NCBI RefSeq assembly: GCF_020080835.1
Contig: NC_058158.1
Coordinates: 31,266,305 to 31,330,304, forward strand
DNA: 64,000 nt
Direction: 5' to 3'
Source: Cotesia glomerata
Taxonomy: Eukaryota; Arthropoda; Insecta; Hymenoptera; Braconidae
This document shows, piece by piece, positions 1-12,485 of this stretch; position 1 is the stretch's first letter, and the number at the start of each line of letters is the position of its first letter. Under the pieces are notes generated by a model. It saw nothing but the letters and a program-made list of their open reading frames with translations, did no database searches and was not told the origin of the DNA. Position numbers and translations under genes: made by a program.

Positions 1-122
1 TTTTTTTTCATTATTAAAGAAAATAAGAAGAGGAAAATGATAGATAAGATAATTACTGTTTAATATCATTTTAAATTAAAGTGCTATACAACGTTTTTTT
101 TGGACTTTTTTTTTATAAAATT

Positions 123-2072
123 TCAATCGAAGTCAAGTTGTTTGAAACTACCCTCGAGTCCAAAGAGATCTAATCCTGTAATTGGCTTTCCAGGCCTCTT
201 TGACTCTGTCACTCGGTATTGAGAGTCTTCGATAAACCACTCTTGTTTCTCGATTACTTTTTTTTTCCATTCTTCTGTTAAATCAATTATTATCATTACA
301 ATCGAATAATTATAATCATTAATAAGAAAAAATAAATTTTATTTAATTTATCATTTCTTTATGTAGTAATTTTTAATTTGTAATATAATTAAAAGCTAAA
401 TTACTCACTGGTTAATTTAGCAATAGAAGGAGCGTCACCGCCATAATCAGAAGGGAAAACACGTTTTGGGATATAATCAAAAACTTTATCCATTTCACGA
501 TGAAGCATTACCTATAAATTTAATTAAAATAACAAGATTAATGTAGAGAAATATTATTTATTTTTTAATTAGTAAATTCGATGTAAAAAATTTTTTCAAA
601 AATTTTATAAATTATACAAGAACTTTTTTTATAGAGAAATAAATTTTCAACAAAAAAAGTCTCTTATAGTTTTTTCGTACACTGATAAAAAAATTGACTT
701 GACTCAAGAGCCAAACTCTTGAACCAAGAATACCATTTTGAAGAAAATGATTTTCTTGAGCTAAGAAATTATTCTTGGTCTAAGAAAATTTTCTTGAGTC
801 AAGAATTTATTCTCTTGATTCAAGAAAATCATTTTCTTCAAAATGGAATTCTTGGTTCAAGAGTTTGGCTCTTGAGTCAAGTCAATTTTTTTATCAGTGT
901 ATCTCCAATATTTTTCTCATAATTTTTATTAATAAATAGATTAGATAATTATAAATATTTAAAAAAATAATTACTCGATTTCTCAATTTCTCGCTCATGA
1001 ACCTCTTAATAAGTATAAAAATTGTCTCGAAAGTAGGTGGTGGATTAACAAAGTGCAAGCTCTTATTCCTAATTGGGTAGGCATCCTAGAAAAATCATAA
1101 ACATAAATAAATCAATAACATTAATGTGAACTGTTTTTTTTTTACTGTTAAACAGTAATTTCAATTTCTCGTCGAAGTACGCGTACTTGGAAACAGGTGA
1201 CGGCTTTCTTTACTAGAGCAGGCGTGATGTAGCTCGCGTGCTCGAGGCGACTTCCGCTGAGATCTATAACAGTATCTTGCCCTGCAACATTAAGCCTTGA
1301 AGTTCCAAGGACATTGCATATATTACAATTTTTTATTTTCTACCACCCCCAAAGCTATTTACTATTGCCTATTTGTACTACTACATAAAATGTAACGTTT
1401 TAAGGCCGTCATTACTCTTAAATTTCATTTGAAACATTATATTTACATTACAACAAATTATCATTTTTATTATTATTATTAGTAGCGATAAAAAAAATTA
1501 AACAAACCAATCATCATCCAACAGTGAAATATCCATAATCATGAAAAATATTTTCAGGAGTCCTTGAAAGCCAAATTTCTTGAAATCGAATATTGCGCCG
1601 CGAATTAACACAACTCGCGGGCCATCAGGTTTGACGGTTGTTGGTAGCGGTAAATAATTTCTAAAAAAACAAAATTAAAAGTAATAATACTCTATAATTA
1701 TTAAAAAATAAAATACAGCAGAATAAAGTAAATTACTGGAGTCATTAAGTATAATTATATTATAGACACGCACCCGAATTCAAGTGATTTTTCTATCTTT
1801 GACTGCTTTGGATCACGATCTTGAAAAAGCTCAGGCAAATGGGTTTTAATGGTATAATAAGTATCTAATTTTTCTTTTGTTCTTTCTAAACTATGTTTAC
1901 AACCTCGTAAAAAACCTGCTATCCACTGTGGATCTTGACGTATACACAGGTGAGGCTGTTTCGACACCCAGTCTACTATATAATTTACATCTTCTATTAA
2001 ATGATTATCATCTTCACCAAGTTTTTCTTTTGCGAATCTTTTCAATTCCACTGGCAGTTCGCGTATACTCAT
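123..2072 (-). CDS. CRAL-TRIO domain lipid-transfer protein (alpha-tocopherol-transfer-protein-like), complete
   Basis: Six exons join in frame on the minus strand: 2072-1774, 1660-1508, 1295-1187, 1085-975, 511-409 and 271-123. They total 924 nt (307 aa plus stop), a usual length for insect CRAL-TRIO proteins. All introns are GT-AG. Residues 1-95 are the helical CRAL-TRIO N-terminal region (PQWIAGFLRGCKHSLERTK). The lipid-binding fold follows with PDGPRVVLIRGAIFD, GQDTVIDLSG, TPALVKKAVTCFQ, DAYPIRNKSLHFVNPPP and YIPKRVFPSDYGGD. No signal peptide is seen, so it is probably cytosolic. Family members bind hydrophobic ligands such as tocopherol, retinoids or phosphoinositides; the ligand cannot be read here. 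The acceptor of exon 6 (position 271) was chosen because only it keeps the frame. Confidence is high for the family and good for the exons. Confidence 0.88.
678..901. mobile_element. Palindromic MITE with TA target-site duplication (Tc1/mariner type)
   Basis: The segment reads almost identically on both strands. The left arm starts CACTGATAAAAAAATTGACT and the right arm ends with its reverse complement. TA flanks both ends (678-679 and 900-901). The arms are about 100 bp each, so the whole element folds into one long hairpin. It lies in the intron between exons 4 and 5 of the CRAL-TRIO gene. An open frame across it is an artefact. The TA duplication and lack of coding capacity fit a non-autonomous Tc1/mariner-type MITE; assignment to a named family would need a repeat library. 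Confidence 0.8.
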
Positions 2073-5000
2073 TTTTACTCTTACTCAAATGTCACTCTGA
2101 AAATCATCAATCAAAAATATTAATAAAATTTTTTTAAAAGTTACCTTCTACTGTTAACAATTACTAATTTTATGTACATATAAAACACCTTTTTTTATCT
2201 ACTTTAAATTCGGTCATTTGAATTCATTTATTATCATCGTTATTATTATCGATTAGATAAGCCGACAACGATATTTAATTGCAATTACACTTTTTTAACG
2301 TCTAATTCATTTTATGTATTACATAATGTTGATGTTTATTATTATTTTTTTTTAATCCAATAATTTTATAATTTAATTATGAGATGAAATTTTAAATTTA
2401 ATTATTCAGTGTAACTCGTTATGAATTAAATGATAATTAAATAACAATGAAAATAATAATATCTATCATATATACTTTGCATTATATATAGGTATATATT
2501 GGAGGGTAAATTTGATTTTACAAATAAATGCATAGACTCATTAATATTTACCTCTCAATATCGTTTAATCTCGTCTACTGAAATTCACGCTTCTGTATAC
2601 GTTCAATGATCATTAAATACACTTTCACTATATTGAACATCAAATATAATTTTTCCTTTTATTATTTCAATTAATCAAAGTATCGATATTTCATCTCGGT
2701 AAAAAAATAAACGTCTGGAGAATTAATTTTAAAGAATAATAACTGGTTTTACAAAAAGTTTATTGAGAAAGATAACGGTGTCAAGCAAACTTTGATTGAA
2801 AGTCAAACCTTTCAATCTTGCAGAGTAACTGAAGACTATCACCGACCGGTAGACAAGTCAACCGAGTTATATTAATGATAACCGAATGTTATCATAGACA
2901 AGTCAGTAGCTATTACATTTTCAAATTGTTAGTCTAATCACGTGATCCACGCAGCGGTACATATTTATATTTATATTTATACGTGCTCGCTTTCGGTTTT
3001 AAATAACAATTTGATTCAATACTGTCACGTCTTAATTGCTAACGTTTATGTAGGTAGTTTATAAACTGACACGTCAGTAAACCAAGTGTACGCACACTTG
3101 TGGATCGAAAATTAAAAAAAATATATATTGTATTAGCTCATTTTTCAGATAAGAATGACAATGTCAGATAACGGGCTTATAAAAGATATTTAAATTCTAT
3201 TTATTAAGGGAAATACAAATTTCAGCACACTGTGTACATAATTATTTTTTTTTTATCTCGTTAAAAAGAAATGTTCAATATTTTTTTTTATTTTTAGTAA
3301 TATCAAATTTTAATTAAATATTTGTTAAAATTTTGAAATAACTTTTTATAAAATCTTTGAAAATGATAAAAAAAAAAAATTTTATTTTCAACTTTTTATT
3401 GCCAATCACTTTAACTTGAAAAAAAAAAAAAGCTGGAACCAATATAGTTTAAAAACTTTAATTAGGAAAATAATAAAGATCATATAATATAATTATGTCT
3501 AACTTAATAACTTTGCAATTTATAAAAGCTTGTTACCGCATACTTTGATGCGTTGATTTTAATTGGTAATAAAAGCTCAAGCAAGCTTACTGAGAACTAA
3601 GAAGTAAAATAAAGAAAATAAAATTCAATTTATCCAGCGGCTTTATTTTTATTCGAAAGATATATATTTATCAATACAATGTATTTATAAATATATATTT
3701 TTATATTTTATAAATATTATTTAATCATTGAACAATATTCTATTGATTTGATTGGATACATATATCTCAACAGTCCCAGGATATTACTCAAGCCCCATTA
3801 AATATCTATATGGATGGACACACATACTACTTACTCTAATATTAATATGTGAAATTAAAGTGCAACACATATCTCTCGTCGTCACTCTATTATTAAATTT
3901 TATTTATATTTTTTAATATTCACTGGCACACACTGGAAAATATACATTGCAGTAGGCCATTACTTGTAATAATCCGACGTTTATAATTTTATTTAAAACA
4001 TGTTATTCGTGAATTTCATCCAATATAACACGAGGACGGCGATGTTATACTCTTGATTTGTTTTATAATAAATATTACAATATAATTTTATACATTTGAT
4101 CGGACATAACTAAGTTTGATTTTTCTATTTCACATACTGGAGAAAATATCAATTAATATATCGCAATTTTCATTTATTAAACTTCTTTCGATCGCACGTC
4201 GATGATTTACATGATGAACAACATCCAGACTTTAATTTTTTTTCTCTTCGAGATACACAATCCTTCCTGTATACATATAATTAATTTTATTATTTTTATA
4301 TTCTACTTTTTTATGCTTACATAGTAAATGTTATTTATGTCTAGAAAAATAGTATATTACATACCTAGGGAAGTAAAGTAAGAAATGTCTCAGATCACAT
4401 GTAATTGTTGTCCGAGGCGAAGTCGAGGTCAACAAACATGTGATCTGAGGCTTTTTTATTTACTTCCCGTGGTGTCTATACTATTTTTTTGTCTGACGAA
4501 GGCGGAAAGCGGCAACTTTGTTTAGCGCAGCGAGACGAAAGTTGCCACTTTCCGCCCGGAGGGCAAAAAAATACAATGTATGTGTTATTTTGTTTACACT
4601 ATCGATTTGTTAATCCACAGCTCATACATCAAATATCAATAACAATAACATAGATAAATATCATAGATATAACTTAATATGTGTCGATTTACAACCTCTT
4701 TAATTTAATTAATTTAACGCTAATTTAAACCTTTCAGAATAAAAACAAAAAAGTCAAGTTTATTATTACTATTAATTATTTTTATTAAGTTCAAGTAAAG
4801 TTTTGCGATCTTGATTTACTAGCAGCTAATCTGCTAATTTTTACATTTATCTTTTGTTTTTTAGACTACCAATTCCTACATTGGGTACTATTAATTTTAC
4901 ACAGTAAAATTTTCATAGATAATCTGTAAAATATATTATTTTTAAAACCAACTGATGAATTAATTTATAATAATAATTAATATATTGCAGAAAAATATTT

Positions 5001-6376
5001 TATTACATCTCTGAAAATATAATTTAATGAATCTCTACAACATTTGCCACAATTGTACATTTAGTTAAATCCTAATAAAAATCTCGAGGGATTTTAATAA
5101 TTAAGTCTTTAAGGAAAAAATAAAATATAAAAATTTATAAATTTTATTTTATTTTATTTAATATATATAGTTTTTTCGACGTAACTTTGTAAATATGAAA
5201 TAAATTTTTATCAAAAGAAAAAAATAAATATCACAAAATTACACGGCGCGTTAATAATTTGTCATCACTAGGTCAGTATTATAAATATAAAATAGAATTA
5301 TAAATAAATATAAATATATTGATATAATGCCAACATTTATTGGAGTTAGTAAAATATTAATGAGTAATGACTTAATGAACTTATAGAAAAATCAAAATTT
5401 TTTTTGACCTCTTTTTAATCTATTGATTTCTAAAAATGTATACTTCATGCGCAAAATCCAACGTTAAAGAATGAACACATATATAGATATATGTAGGTAT
5501 AATAATATTATTACATAGTGATAATGACTTACAAGAGATAGAAATTAAATCAATAGCTCATCTCTCACCAGGAAAATATTTTTTTATACAGTAGAGTCAA
5601 ATTTCCCAATATACTATTTTTATCTTAGTCCTATTTATAATTTTACGTATAAAATATTCACTTTCATAATCAATCTTATTACTGCGTATCTTTGTTATGA
5701 TCAATATATTCTTTTCTTGAACACCGCATCTTAATTTCTCACTCCAAAGATATTGTAATTATAAATAAACTCTTAGTGCTTAAGACAGTTTGAGTTAATC
5801 AATAAATAAAAAGAAAAAAAAAGCATCTATCCTATCAAAATAATAAAACGCTACCAAGTATCTCAAACTGCATCTGCAATCAGTCTGAGTTCGTTGTATA
5901 AATATACAACTTGCCTCATTAATTATGAACAAGCATCAAGTTATTTTTAATAATTCGGAAGAATTTATTAATTCATCAATTAATAAATGGAAGTTTTCGT
6001 ATCAAACATACATAATATGTTTTTCCTTAGCTTTTTTTTAATCTCTCAAAGTTTATAATCGGTTATCATTATCAATTTATCACCAATAAGACTCTGTTCT
6101 AACGGATAAAGTATGCCTCAATTTGACGCTTATGTGTAACTACGTACAATATAATATAATTCTAACAATAAGACTTTTTACAAAGCAACCTACACATTTA
6201 AATAGCTAAAGAGCGTTAATATTATCATCAGATGTCATAGTCATGATTATGATCGTTTCAAAAGATAAGATTAAAGTTAATCATTTTACGGAAACCGATT
6301 CTGCTAAGTATACAAGTATAACTTATGTTATACTAGTAAAAATAACTCAAGGTAATGAAAAAAAGCACAAGTTCAT
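2073..6376. other. Intergenic stretch, no gene seen
   Basis: AT-rich DNA between the 5' end of the CRAL-TRIO gene and the 3' end of the inhibitor-2 gene. I found no exon with credible coding sequence on either strand. It holds the presumed promoter of the minus-strand CRAL-TRIO gene (near 2.1-2.6 kb), the double-hairpin repeat at 4340-4577, and the presumed 3' UTR of the inhibitor-2 gene near 5.9-6.4 kb. Confidence 0.5.
4340..4577. repeat. Double-hairpin interspersed repeat
   Basis: There are two adjacent inverted repeats. Outer ends at about 4340-4356 (CTAGAAAAATAGTATA) and 4475-4493 (TATACTATTTTTTT) are complementary. Nested within them, GGGAAGTAAA and CTCAGATCACATG near 4369-4401 pair with CATGTGATCTGAG and TTTACTTCCC near 4437-4468. 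Immediately after, GGCGGAAAGCGGCAACTTT (4501-4519) pairs with AAGTTGCCACTTTCCGCC (4539-4556). The GC-richer spacers (GAGGCGAAGTCGAGG; GCGCAGCGAGACGAAAG) stand out from the background. It is probably a non-autonomous DNA transposon or its terminal region. The class is unknown. Confidence 0.6.
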
Positions 6377-7221
6377 TTACTCCGGAGAGTTCAATTCTGA
6401 CTTATTTTCACTATCACAAGATAATGACACGCACTTGGTAGCAGTATTTGAGTCAGCACTCGGCTCCGATTCATTATCATCAGCTACTGGGTGATCTTCT
6501 TGATCAGAATTGTGAGGATCATTATTGTCTTTATTCTCCTCATCTTCGTCCTCGTCCTCGTCCTCTTCTAACAATTGTTTACTACGCGCCAACGTTACTG
6601 CGTCCCATTCTCTGTAATGGCCTTTCCGTTTTGCTAAGAAGGCTTTTCGCTTTTCTAAATAATCAATTTATTAATCAGTCAAATAAATTCACTTTTTATA
6701 CTTGAATAAATTTTTACAATATTTACCTATTTTTTCAGGTGTGTCTAGCTCATCCTCTTCCTCGTCGTCTAATTGTTGAAATATTCTCGGCTGACTATTT
6801 CTCGATAACCTTCAATTTAAAAATAAAATTATAAATTAATAATTAAAATTGGAGTTGAATTAAAAAAAATAAAATAAAATTTTCATACTTTTCACTGACT
6901 GCTGAAGAATCGAGTTCATCATCCTCATGGCTATTTCCGTATCCCTCGTAATTGTAAGGTGTTTTCGGCTCCTCTATCTTCATATGCCCGTAATCTTTTT
7001 CTGGAGGATGTAACGTCGCAAGGACATTCATTTCATCCCAATTAGTTTGCTTTTTAGGTCTAAATATAATAATTTATTTAATTAGCGAATCATAATTTGC
7101 AACACTACTAATACAAAAGTATAAATAATAATTCTTACTTTGGAGGAGCCTCGTGGCTTTCAAAACTACTAGATGTCTTCAGAATTCCTTTAGAAGGACG
7201 TTTTCCCAAATTTTCAGCCAT
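6377..7221 (-). CDS. PPP1R2: Protein phosphatase inhibitor 2 (PP1 regulatory subunit 2), complete
   Basis: Four exons, 7221-7139, 7059-6889, 6809-6727 and 6654-6377, give 615 nt (204 aa plus stop), matching the usual inhibitor-2 length. Residues 1-20 contain RPSKGILK, the SILK-type PP1-docking motif. KKQTNWDEMN follows. EEPKTPYNYEGYG carries the conserved threonine of the GSK3-site PxTPY context. KRKGHYREWDAVTLARSK is the conserved C-terminal helix that covers the PP1 active site. The C-terminal third is an acidic run (EDEDEDEDEE) and disordered, as in the family. The protein binds and inhibits the PP1 catalytic subunit in cytoplasm and nucleus. It is head-to-head with AP-1 sigma, about 800 bp apart. 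Confidence 0.93.
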
Positions 7222-8020
7222 TTTATCAGTATAAAAAATTAAAGCTTTAATATTCACATAAAAAATTTTTAATTATTCACTTGAATGAATTTAAACTTTT
7301 TTTAAATCACCGGTAATTTTTGTCATAACTTTTTCTTTTCAATTTGTAGTTTGAATTTAATAAAATAATGTGTATCAAAAAGTATAACCTCACTACAAGA
7401 ACTAAATTAATATGACAGATACATTAACGCAGTATTAATTTATTTATAATCAGAGAGAGAAAGTGCATAGACGAGTTGGATAGAAAAAAAAAACAAAAAA
7501 AAAATAAAATAATATGTGGTGGGTTAGAACAGTAAAGACGCAGGGAAAAAAAATATAACACAAGACAGGTTCAAGAGTTGTTCTTATAATCACAACAGTA
7601 AGACAATATGGCTGATGGCAGAGTATGATGTCACCGTATCGTTTCACTCGCTTACCAACCAAACTATTTTAAATTTTACTGCTAGATGTCGCCACTTCCC
7701 GGGCTTTTCAGGTCCCTCCTTTAACTTCCTTTAACTTTAGAGATTCTCACAACGTTTTCATGACTCTTACATTCTTTTGTCCCAGCCAATGACGTCAGTT
7801 TTTAATCAAAGACTGACCAATCCTGTCGGTTTTACATAAAAATTTTCTCCTAGGTGAGTGTAATTGATCATTCATTGCAAGTGCATCTTAAAATTACTCA
7901 TAAGTTGTAATTTTATAATGAAATCTTAAAAACATCAGTCGTGTCGAAAAGATACCTGGCACTTTTAGGTTTTCATTCCTTAGTGTTCGCTATAGAGTTA
8001 AATAATTATTTTTAGTGAAA
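7222..8020. promoter_or_regulatory. Shared head-to-head intergenic/promoter region
   Basis: The 0.8 kb between the divergent start codons of inhibitor 2 (minus) and AP-1 sigma (plus) must hold both 5' UTRs and probably both promoters. The part at about 7680-7860 is less AT-rich than its surroundings. No TATA box or named element can be assigned safely. Bidirectional use is inferred from geometry only. Confidence 0.4.
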
Positions 8021-11000
8021 ATGGTAAGTAGTTAATTAGTATGTTTAGTATTTTCTTTTAATGTAAATTTTAATTATTGTTTTTTATTTTCAGATGCAAT
8101 TTATGTTACTATTTAGTCGTCAGGGTAAATTGCGGTTACAAAAATGGTATGTAGCACATCCAGATAAACTCAAGAAAAAAATAACACGGGAATTAATAAC
8201 GACAATACTTGCCCGAAAACCTAAAATGTCTAGTTTTCTTGAATGGAAGGATGTTAAAGTTGTTTATAAAAGGTAATTATTATGTACTTTTTTTTTAATA
8301 AAAAATATTTGAAAGTATTTAGTACTCATATGAATCTGAAAATAGCCTAAAAAGTTTTTTGATTTTAAAACTTTTTTTAGTTTTTATTTATCAGTAGATA
8401 TTGGAGGATATTACTGGTCTAAATATCAAACTGAAAATATTAGGCAATAGAATATTTGATTTAAAAAAAAATTTAAGTAAGTGATGTCTGTCAATTAAAA
8501 AGAAAACATTCAATTATTTATTACTCTGAAAACAGTTAGGGTGTGACACCTATTGTTTGACTTTGGACAGGAAACTGTACATTGAAATAGAGAAATTTTT
8601 TAAAACTCAGCCTTGTAATAAATTGATTCCCATTACCAATACTATAATTTATTATTTTATTGATTACAGATATGCAAGTTTGTATTTCTGCTGTGCTATT
8701 GAACAAAATGACAATGAACTATTAACATTAGAGATTATCCACAGATACGTCGAATTGTTGGATAAATATTTTGGAAGTGTAAGCCAACAATTTGATACTA
8801 ATGATATTCACATAAATAATTATTCATTGTTATTAATGACAAATTAATTATAGGTATGTGAATTGGATATTATTTTCAATTTCGAAAAAGCCTATTTCAT
8901 TCTAGATGAGCTGTTGGTCGGAGGTGAAATACAGGAAACCAGTAAAAAAAATGTATTAAAGGCTATAGCGGCACAGGATTTACTGCAGGAGGTTAGTTAT
9001 GGCAATGTACCTTTAGAATTGTAATTTTGTCTAACATGAGATTTACTTTACACCACAATAATAAAATATGCATTATGGATATTATCTCAATAACAGTCAA
9101 CAGGACTCGATAACTAAGTTGGCTGACTTATACTAATAATTAATACTGATAATACTAGTAATTAATACTTATTCAAATAACTTTTACTGTACTAAAAAGC
9201 ATAATAACTTTATCGAATCAAATAATTTTTTTTTTTTTTTTCGAAGTACGAACAAAAGAAAAAAGCAGAATGTTGTGTTAGAATGATGGGGAATTATTAA
9301 TTTTCAAGCATAATTTTTTTTTTTTTAATTATATCCCAATAAATTATTAGTTTAATCAAACTAAAAGAGAACATATATTTATATATGTATATATTGACTA
9401 TAAATATATCTATTAAATTCGATATTAATAATTGTATATGAGACACATACTATTAATTTAATCAACACAAAAACATATTTGTATTGTTGCTGTGTATCTT
9501 TTAATTTAAAAATTGTCATTTGTGTCGTCCTTTGTTGAATGCATGAATTAATGTGTGTGCATGCACTGCTGTGATCAATGTTTAATGTAGAATCTCAACA
9601 TAGAGGCTTGCCAAAATACAACTATTATTTTTATTATTACTATTATTAATATAAATATAATTATTCTATATTCTTTTAATAGTAATTGAAGATTGGGAAG
9701 TGCTAAACAAAATGAGAGCGAGCTTATGTTTTTCTTGTTATGTCAATGTATGCAAGCTTGTCTTATTTGCTATAATTATTTTATTATTGTAAGTGTATTT
9801 TATAGAGCAGCATTTCTATAATTTTTATTTAAAAATATATAATTATTAGTTATATATTTCATTTATAGGCGATAGGAAATTTATTATTATAAAGCTTTAT
9901 ATAGATGATTTAATATATTATATATATTTTTTTCATAGATATTTATATTCAACCGATGATAGTTATTTTCTTGTAAGAATGTTGCATTCATATTGATGCA
10001 GAGAAAATGTAGGATCGATAGTTTTCATTTGAATATTTTATTATGAGCTTGTTAGCACAGTACAACCGTTTTCTTGCCTTCTACGTTAAAAAAATTTTTT
10101 TTAACCTTTATAGTGATAACTACATTTATTTAATGCTTAATTATAACCCACAGTTGGATCGTGAATAATCTCTTATTGATGAATAGACTGTTTAACGTCG
10201 TCCTAGCTTACATTTTGTACCTAAAAATAATTATTCACTGGAGAAATATTTCTTATTCATACAAGAAGACTTTGTGAATTTGAAAATTCGTTTTTCCAAG
10301 ACAAAAGTAGTTTCGTGGTATGAATACCTTATTAGTTTAACATAGGGAAAAGATAATTTTTATCGTTACTAATTGAGCTTTGAAAAATTAAAATTTTTTA
10401 TCTTAGACTTAAAGACAACAAACTGAATTTTATAATTTTTTTTATTCATCTAAATCAAAATAGCTTGTTAAAGAAAATAATTTTTTTTACATGTTTTGAT
10501 AAAACATATTTTCTTAAACAAGGTCAATTTAAGTTAAAAGAACTTTGATTATACTTATCGTGACGTGAGAGTAAATTTTTTACAACTATTTTTTTCCATT
10601 GAATTGACAATAAATGAACTATAAAATTTTAAATAGTAAATATAATATAATTAATCGTAATTTTTTAGCCAAATAAAAATTGCACTTTCAAATAATTTCT
10701 TGTTTGAAAAAAAAGATTACTAATTCTTATTACTGAATCTTTTGATATGTTTCTCTCATTTTATTTTCTAAGAATCGTATAATCATGAACATATTTACAT
10801 AAAGTTATTATTTTTTAGAACCTTCTAGTCGGGTTATTAAAATACAACCAAAATTATATTATTTTAAATAAAATATATGAATCTCATAAAAATAATTACT
10901 ACATGAAACAAATATATATTTTAGTAATGCATAATAAATGATCGTATAAAACAATGTACAAATGAAAATTAAAAAAAAAAATAATGCTGCTCTATTTAAC

Positions 11001-11607
11001 AAAAATGTTAATTATGTAATTGTATGTTTTACAGTGTTCAATAAATCATTTCTGTTTGTTACAAAACGTATTAAGACTAAAAATCAACATCATGTAATGT
11101 ATTATATAAATAATTAAAAATTTATAATGTTATGAAATGTGTACACTTTTAAAATTGAATTTTGTTTAATAGATAGAGGTGGATTGAGTTACCATTATTA
11201 TCATTATTATTACTTTAAAATATAAGCTTTATGAATATTTAAGTTACAATAAGGCGTTGCATCTGTATGAAGGCTTCAACATTGTCGCGTAAATGTGTTA
11301 ATTAATTGTGTTTAACAATTGTTTTTTAAAAAAATTTTATAGAGTTAAAAGAATGAAGGAACGAGCACGTAGAAAAAACTAGTTAGTATTTATTTTGTTT
11401 GTGGAAGGATGAAGCTGTCGAAGGAGCTCTACGGGAAATAGGGCTTTTGTAAAAGCTCCGATGTTGTGTGTTCCGAGTCATCGAAAAGACCACCAAGATC
11501 TCCAACTTCAGTCAATCCTTCATCTGCCTGACGATGTCTTCGCCCATCTCACCTCATACACAATTTATTATAATAATACAAACCACTAATCATATTACAA
11601 CTTGCCA

Positions 11608-11671
<64 letters not shown>

Positions 11672-12485
11672 TTATGTTTATATTTATAACATACTACTCG
11701 CGATTCAATCAATCATGGGATCCCAAATATTTTTATACTAAATTTTCCATGTGCTTCTACGATTTAAAAAATAAATATAAATATAATTTAACTTAACATA
11801 ATGATAACGAAATAAAAGTAATATATTTTACCATTAGTAAAAAAATATGTAGCTGATAGTTTTATCTGTAATTTGTGATAAAGAAACATTCAATTATCAA
11901 TTATTACTGTCTGAGTGTAGTGTAGGGATTTTAATTTAATGGCAATAAAGATAATATGTATTTAAAAATAATTAAAATTATAAATTATAATCAGGAAATT
12001 ATTTCCATCTATGTATCACTTTCATTTTTTAATTATATCATAAACAAATAGAGATAAATTATTATTTATAGATCGTCGAATGCTTCCAAAGAAGAAAATA
12101 TTTATAAACTGTTTTTTTATTCAATTAACTATTGTTAATTTATTTGTTATTAAAAATTTTAACTGCACTAATAATTGTTCAGTCATATGAAAAGGGTTCA
12201 GTTCGCCATTTGAAGCTGCTATGAGAAGATATTATTTACGAAGTAGGTACGTGTATTGTATATGCTTATAAATCATATATTGTTTCGTAAAATGTATCAT
12301 TAACAAAATTAAAATGTGTGCAGCATCAAATTAATTGATCCCTATTCATATTGACCGTAATTTACACATTAAATACAATAAAACTCCTCATTATTTAAAT
12401 ATTATGTATTAACTGATTGAAATTTTTTTTTATGTTTTAGGAGGAAACACCTCAAGGATTTTTCGAAGATCACGGACTCGGATAA
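8021..12485 (+). CDS. AP-1sigma: AP-1 clathrin adaptor complex, sigma subunit, complete
   Basis: Exons 8021-8023 (only the ATG, followed by GTAAGT), 8094-8272, 8670-8778, 8854-8991 and 12441-12485 give 474 nt, 157 aa plus stop, the usual sigma-1 length. The protein begins MMQFMLLFSRQGKLRLQKWY. Later blocks are KPKMSSFLEWKDVKVVYKR, YASLYFCCAIE, HRYVELLDKYFGS, VCELDIIFNFEKAYFILDE and SKKNVLKAI. This is the longin-fold small chain of the AP-1 adaptor. AP-1 works at the trans-Golgi network and endosomes; sigma helps bind dileucine sorting signals. The last exon encodes EETPQGFFEDHGLG. A second, alternative last exon lies upstream at 11408-11452. The single-codon first exon explains why the ATG in exon 2 alone would give a protein one residue short. 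Confidence 0.93.
11408..11452 (+). CDS. AP-1sigma: Alternative last coding exon of AP-1 sigma
   Basis: Fifteen codons including TAA follow an AAG acceptor (preceded by TATTTTGTTTGTGGAAG) and encode DEAVEGALREIGLL. Exon 4 ends on a whole codon, so this exon joins in frame. The result, LLQE then DEAVEGALREIGLL, resembles the usual metazoan sigma-1 C-terminus (pattern L-x-E-[IM]-G-L). It has the same number of codons as the distal last exon (12441-12485), so the two would be mutually exclusive 3' ends. The acceptor is only moderate. No transcript evidence is available here. Confidence 0.65.
   Translation, partial: DEAVEGALREIGLL
11611..11665. repeat. (TA)n microsatellite
   Basis: About 27 uninterrupted TA units, just downstream of the alternative last exon of AP-1 sigma. 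Open frames reading YIYIYI across it are artefacts. Confidence 0.95.

Larger units (their letters stand above)
8992..12440 (+). other. Long last intron of AP-1 sigma
   Basis: A 3.4-kb intron separates exon 4 from the distal last exon. Apart from the candidate alternative last exon at 11408-11452 and the TA microsatellite at 11611-11665, I see only AT-rich non-coding sequence. Confidence 0.5.

Noticed and set aside
719..922. 67-codon open frame at the left of the window
   Set aside because: It lies wholly within the palindromic MITE and reads its repeated CTTGA/TCAAG words; it does not start at ATG.
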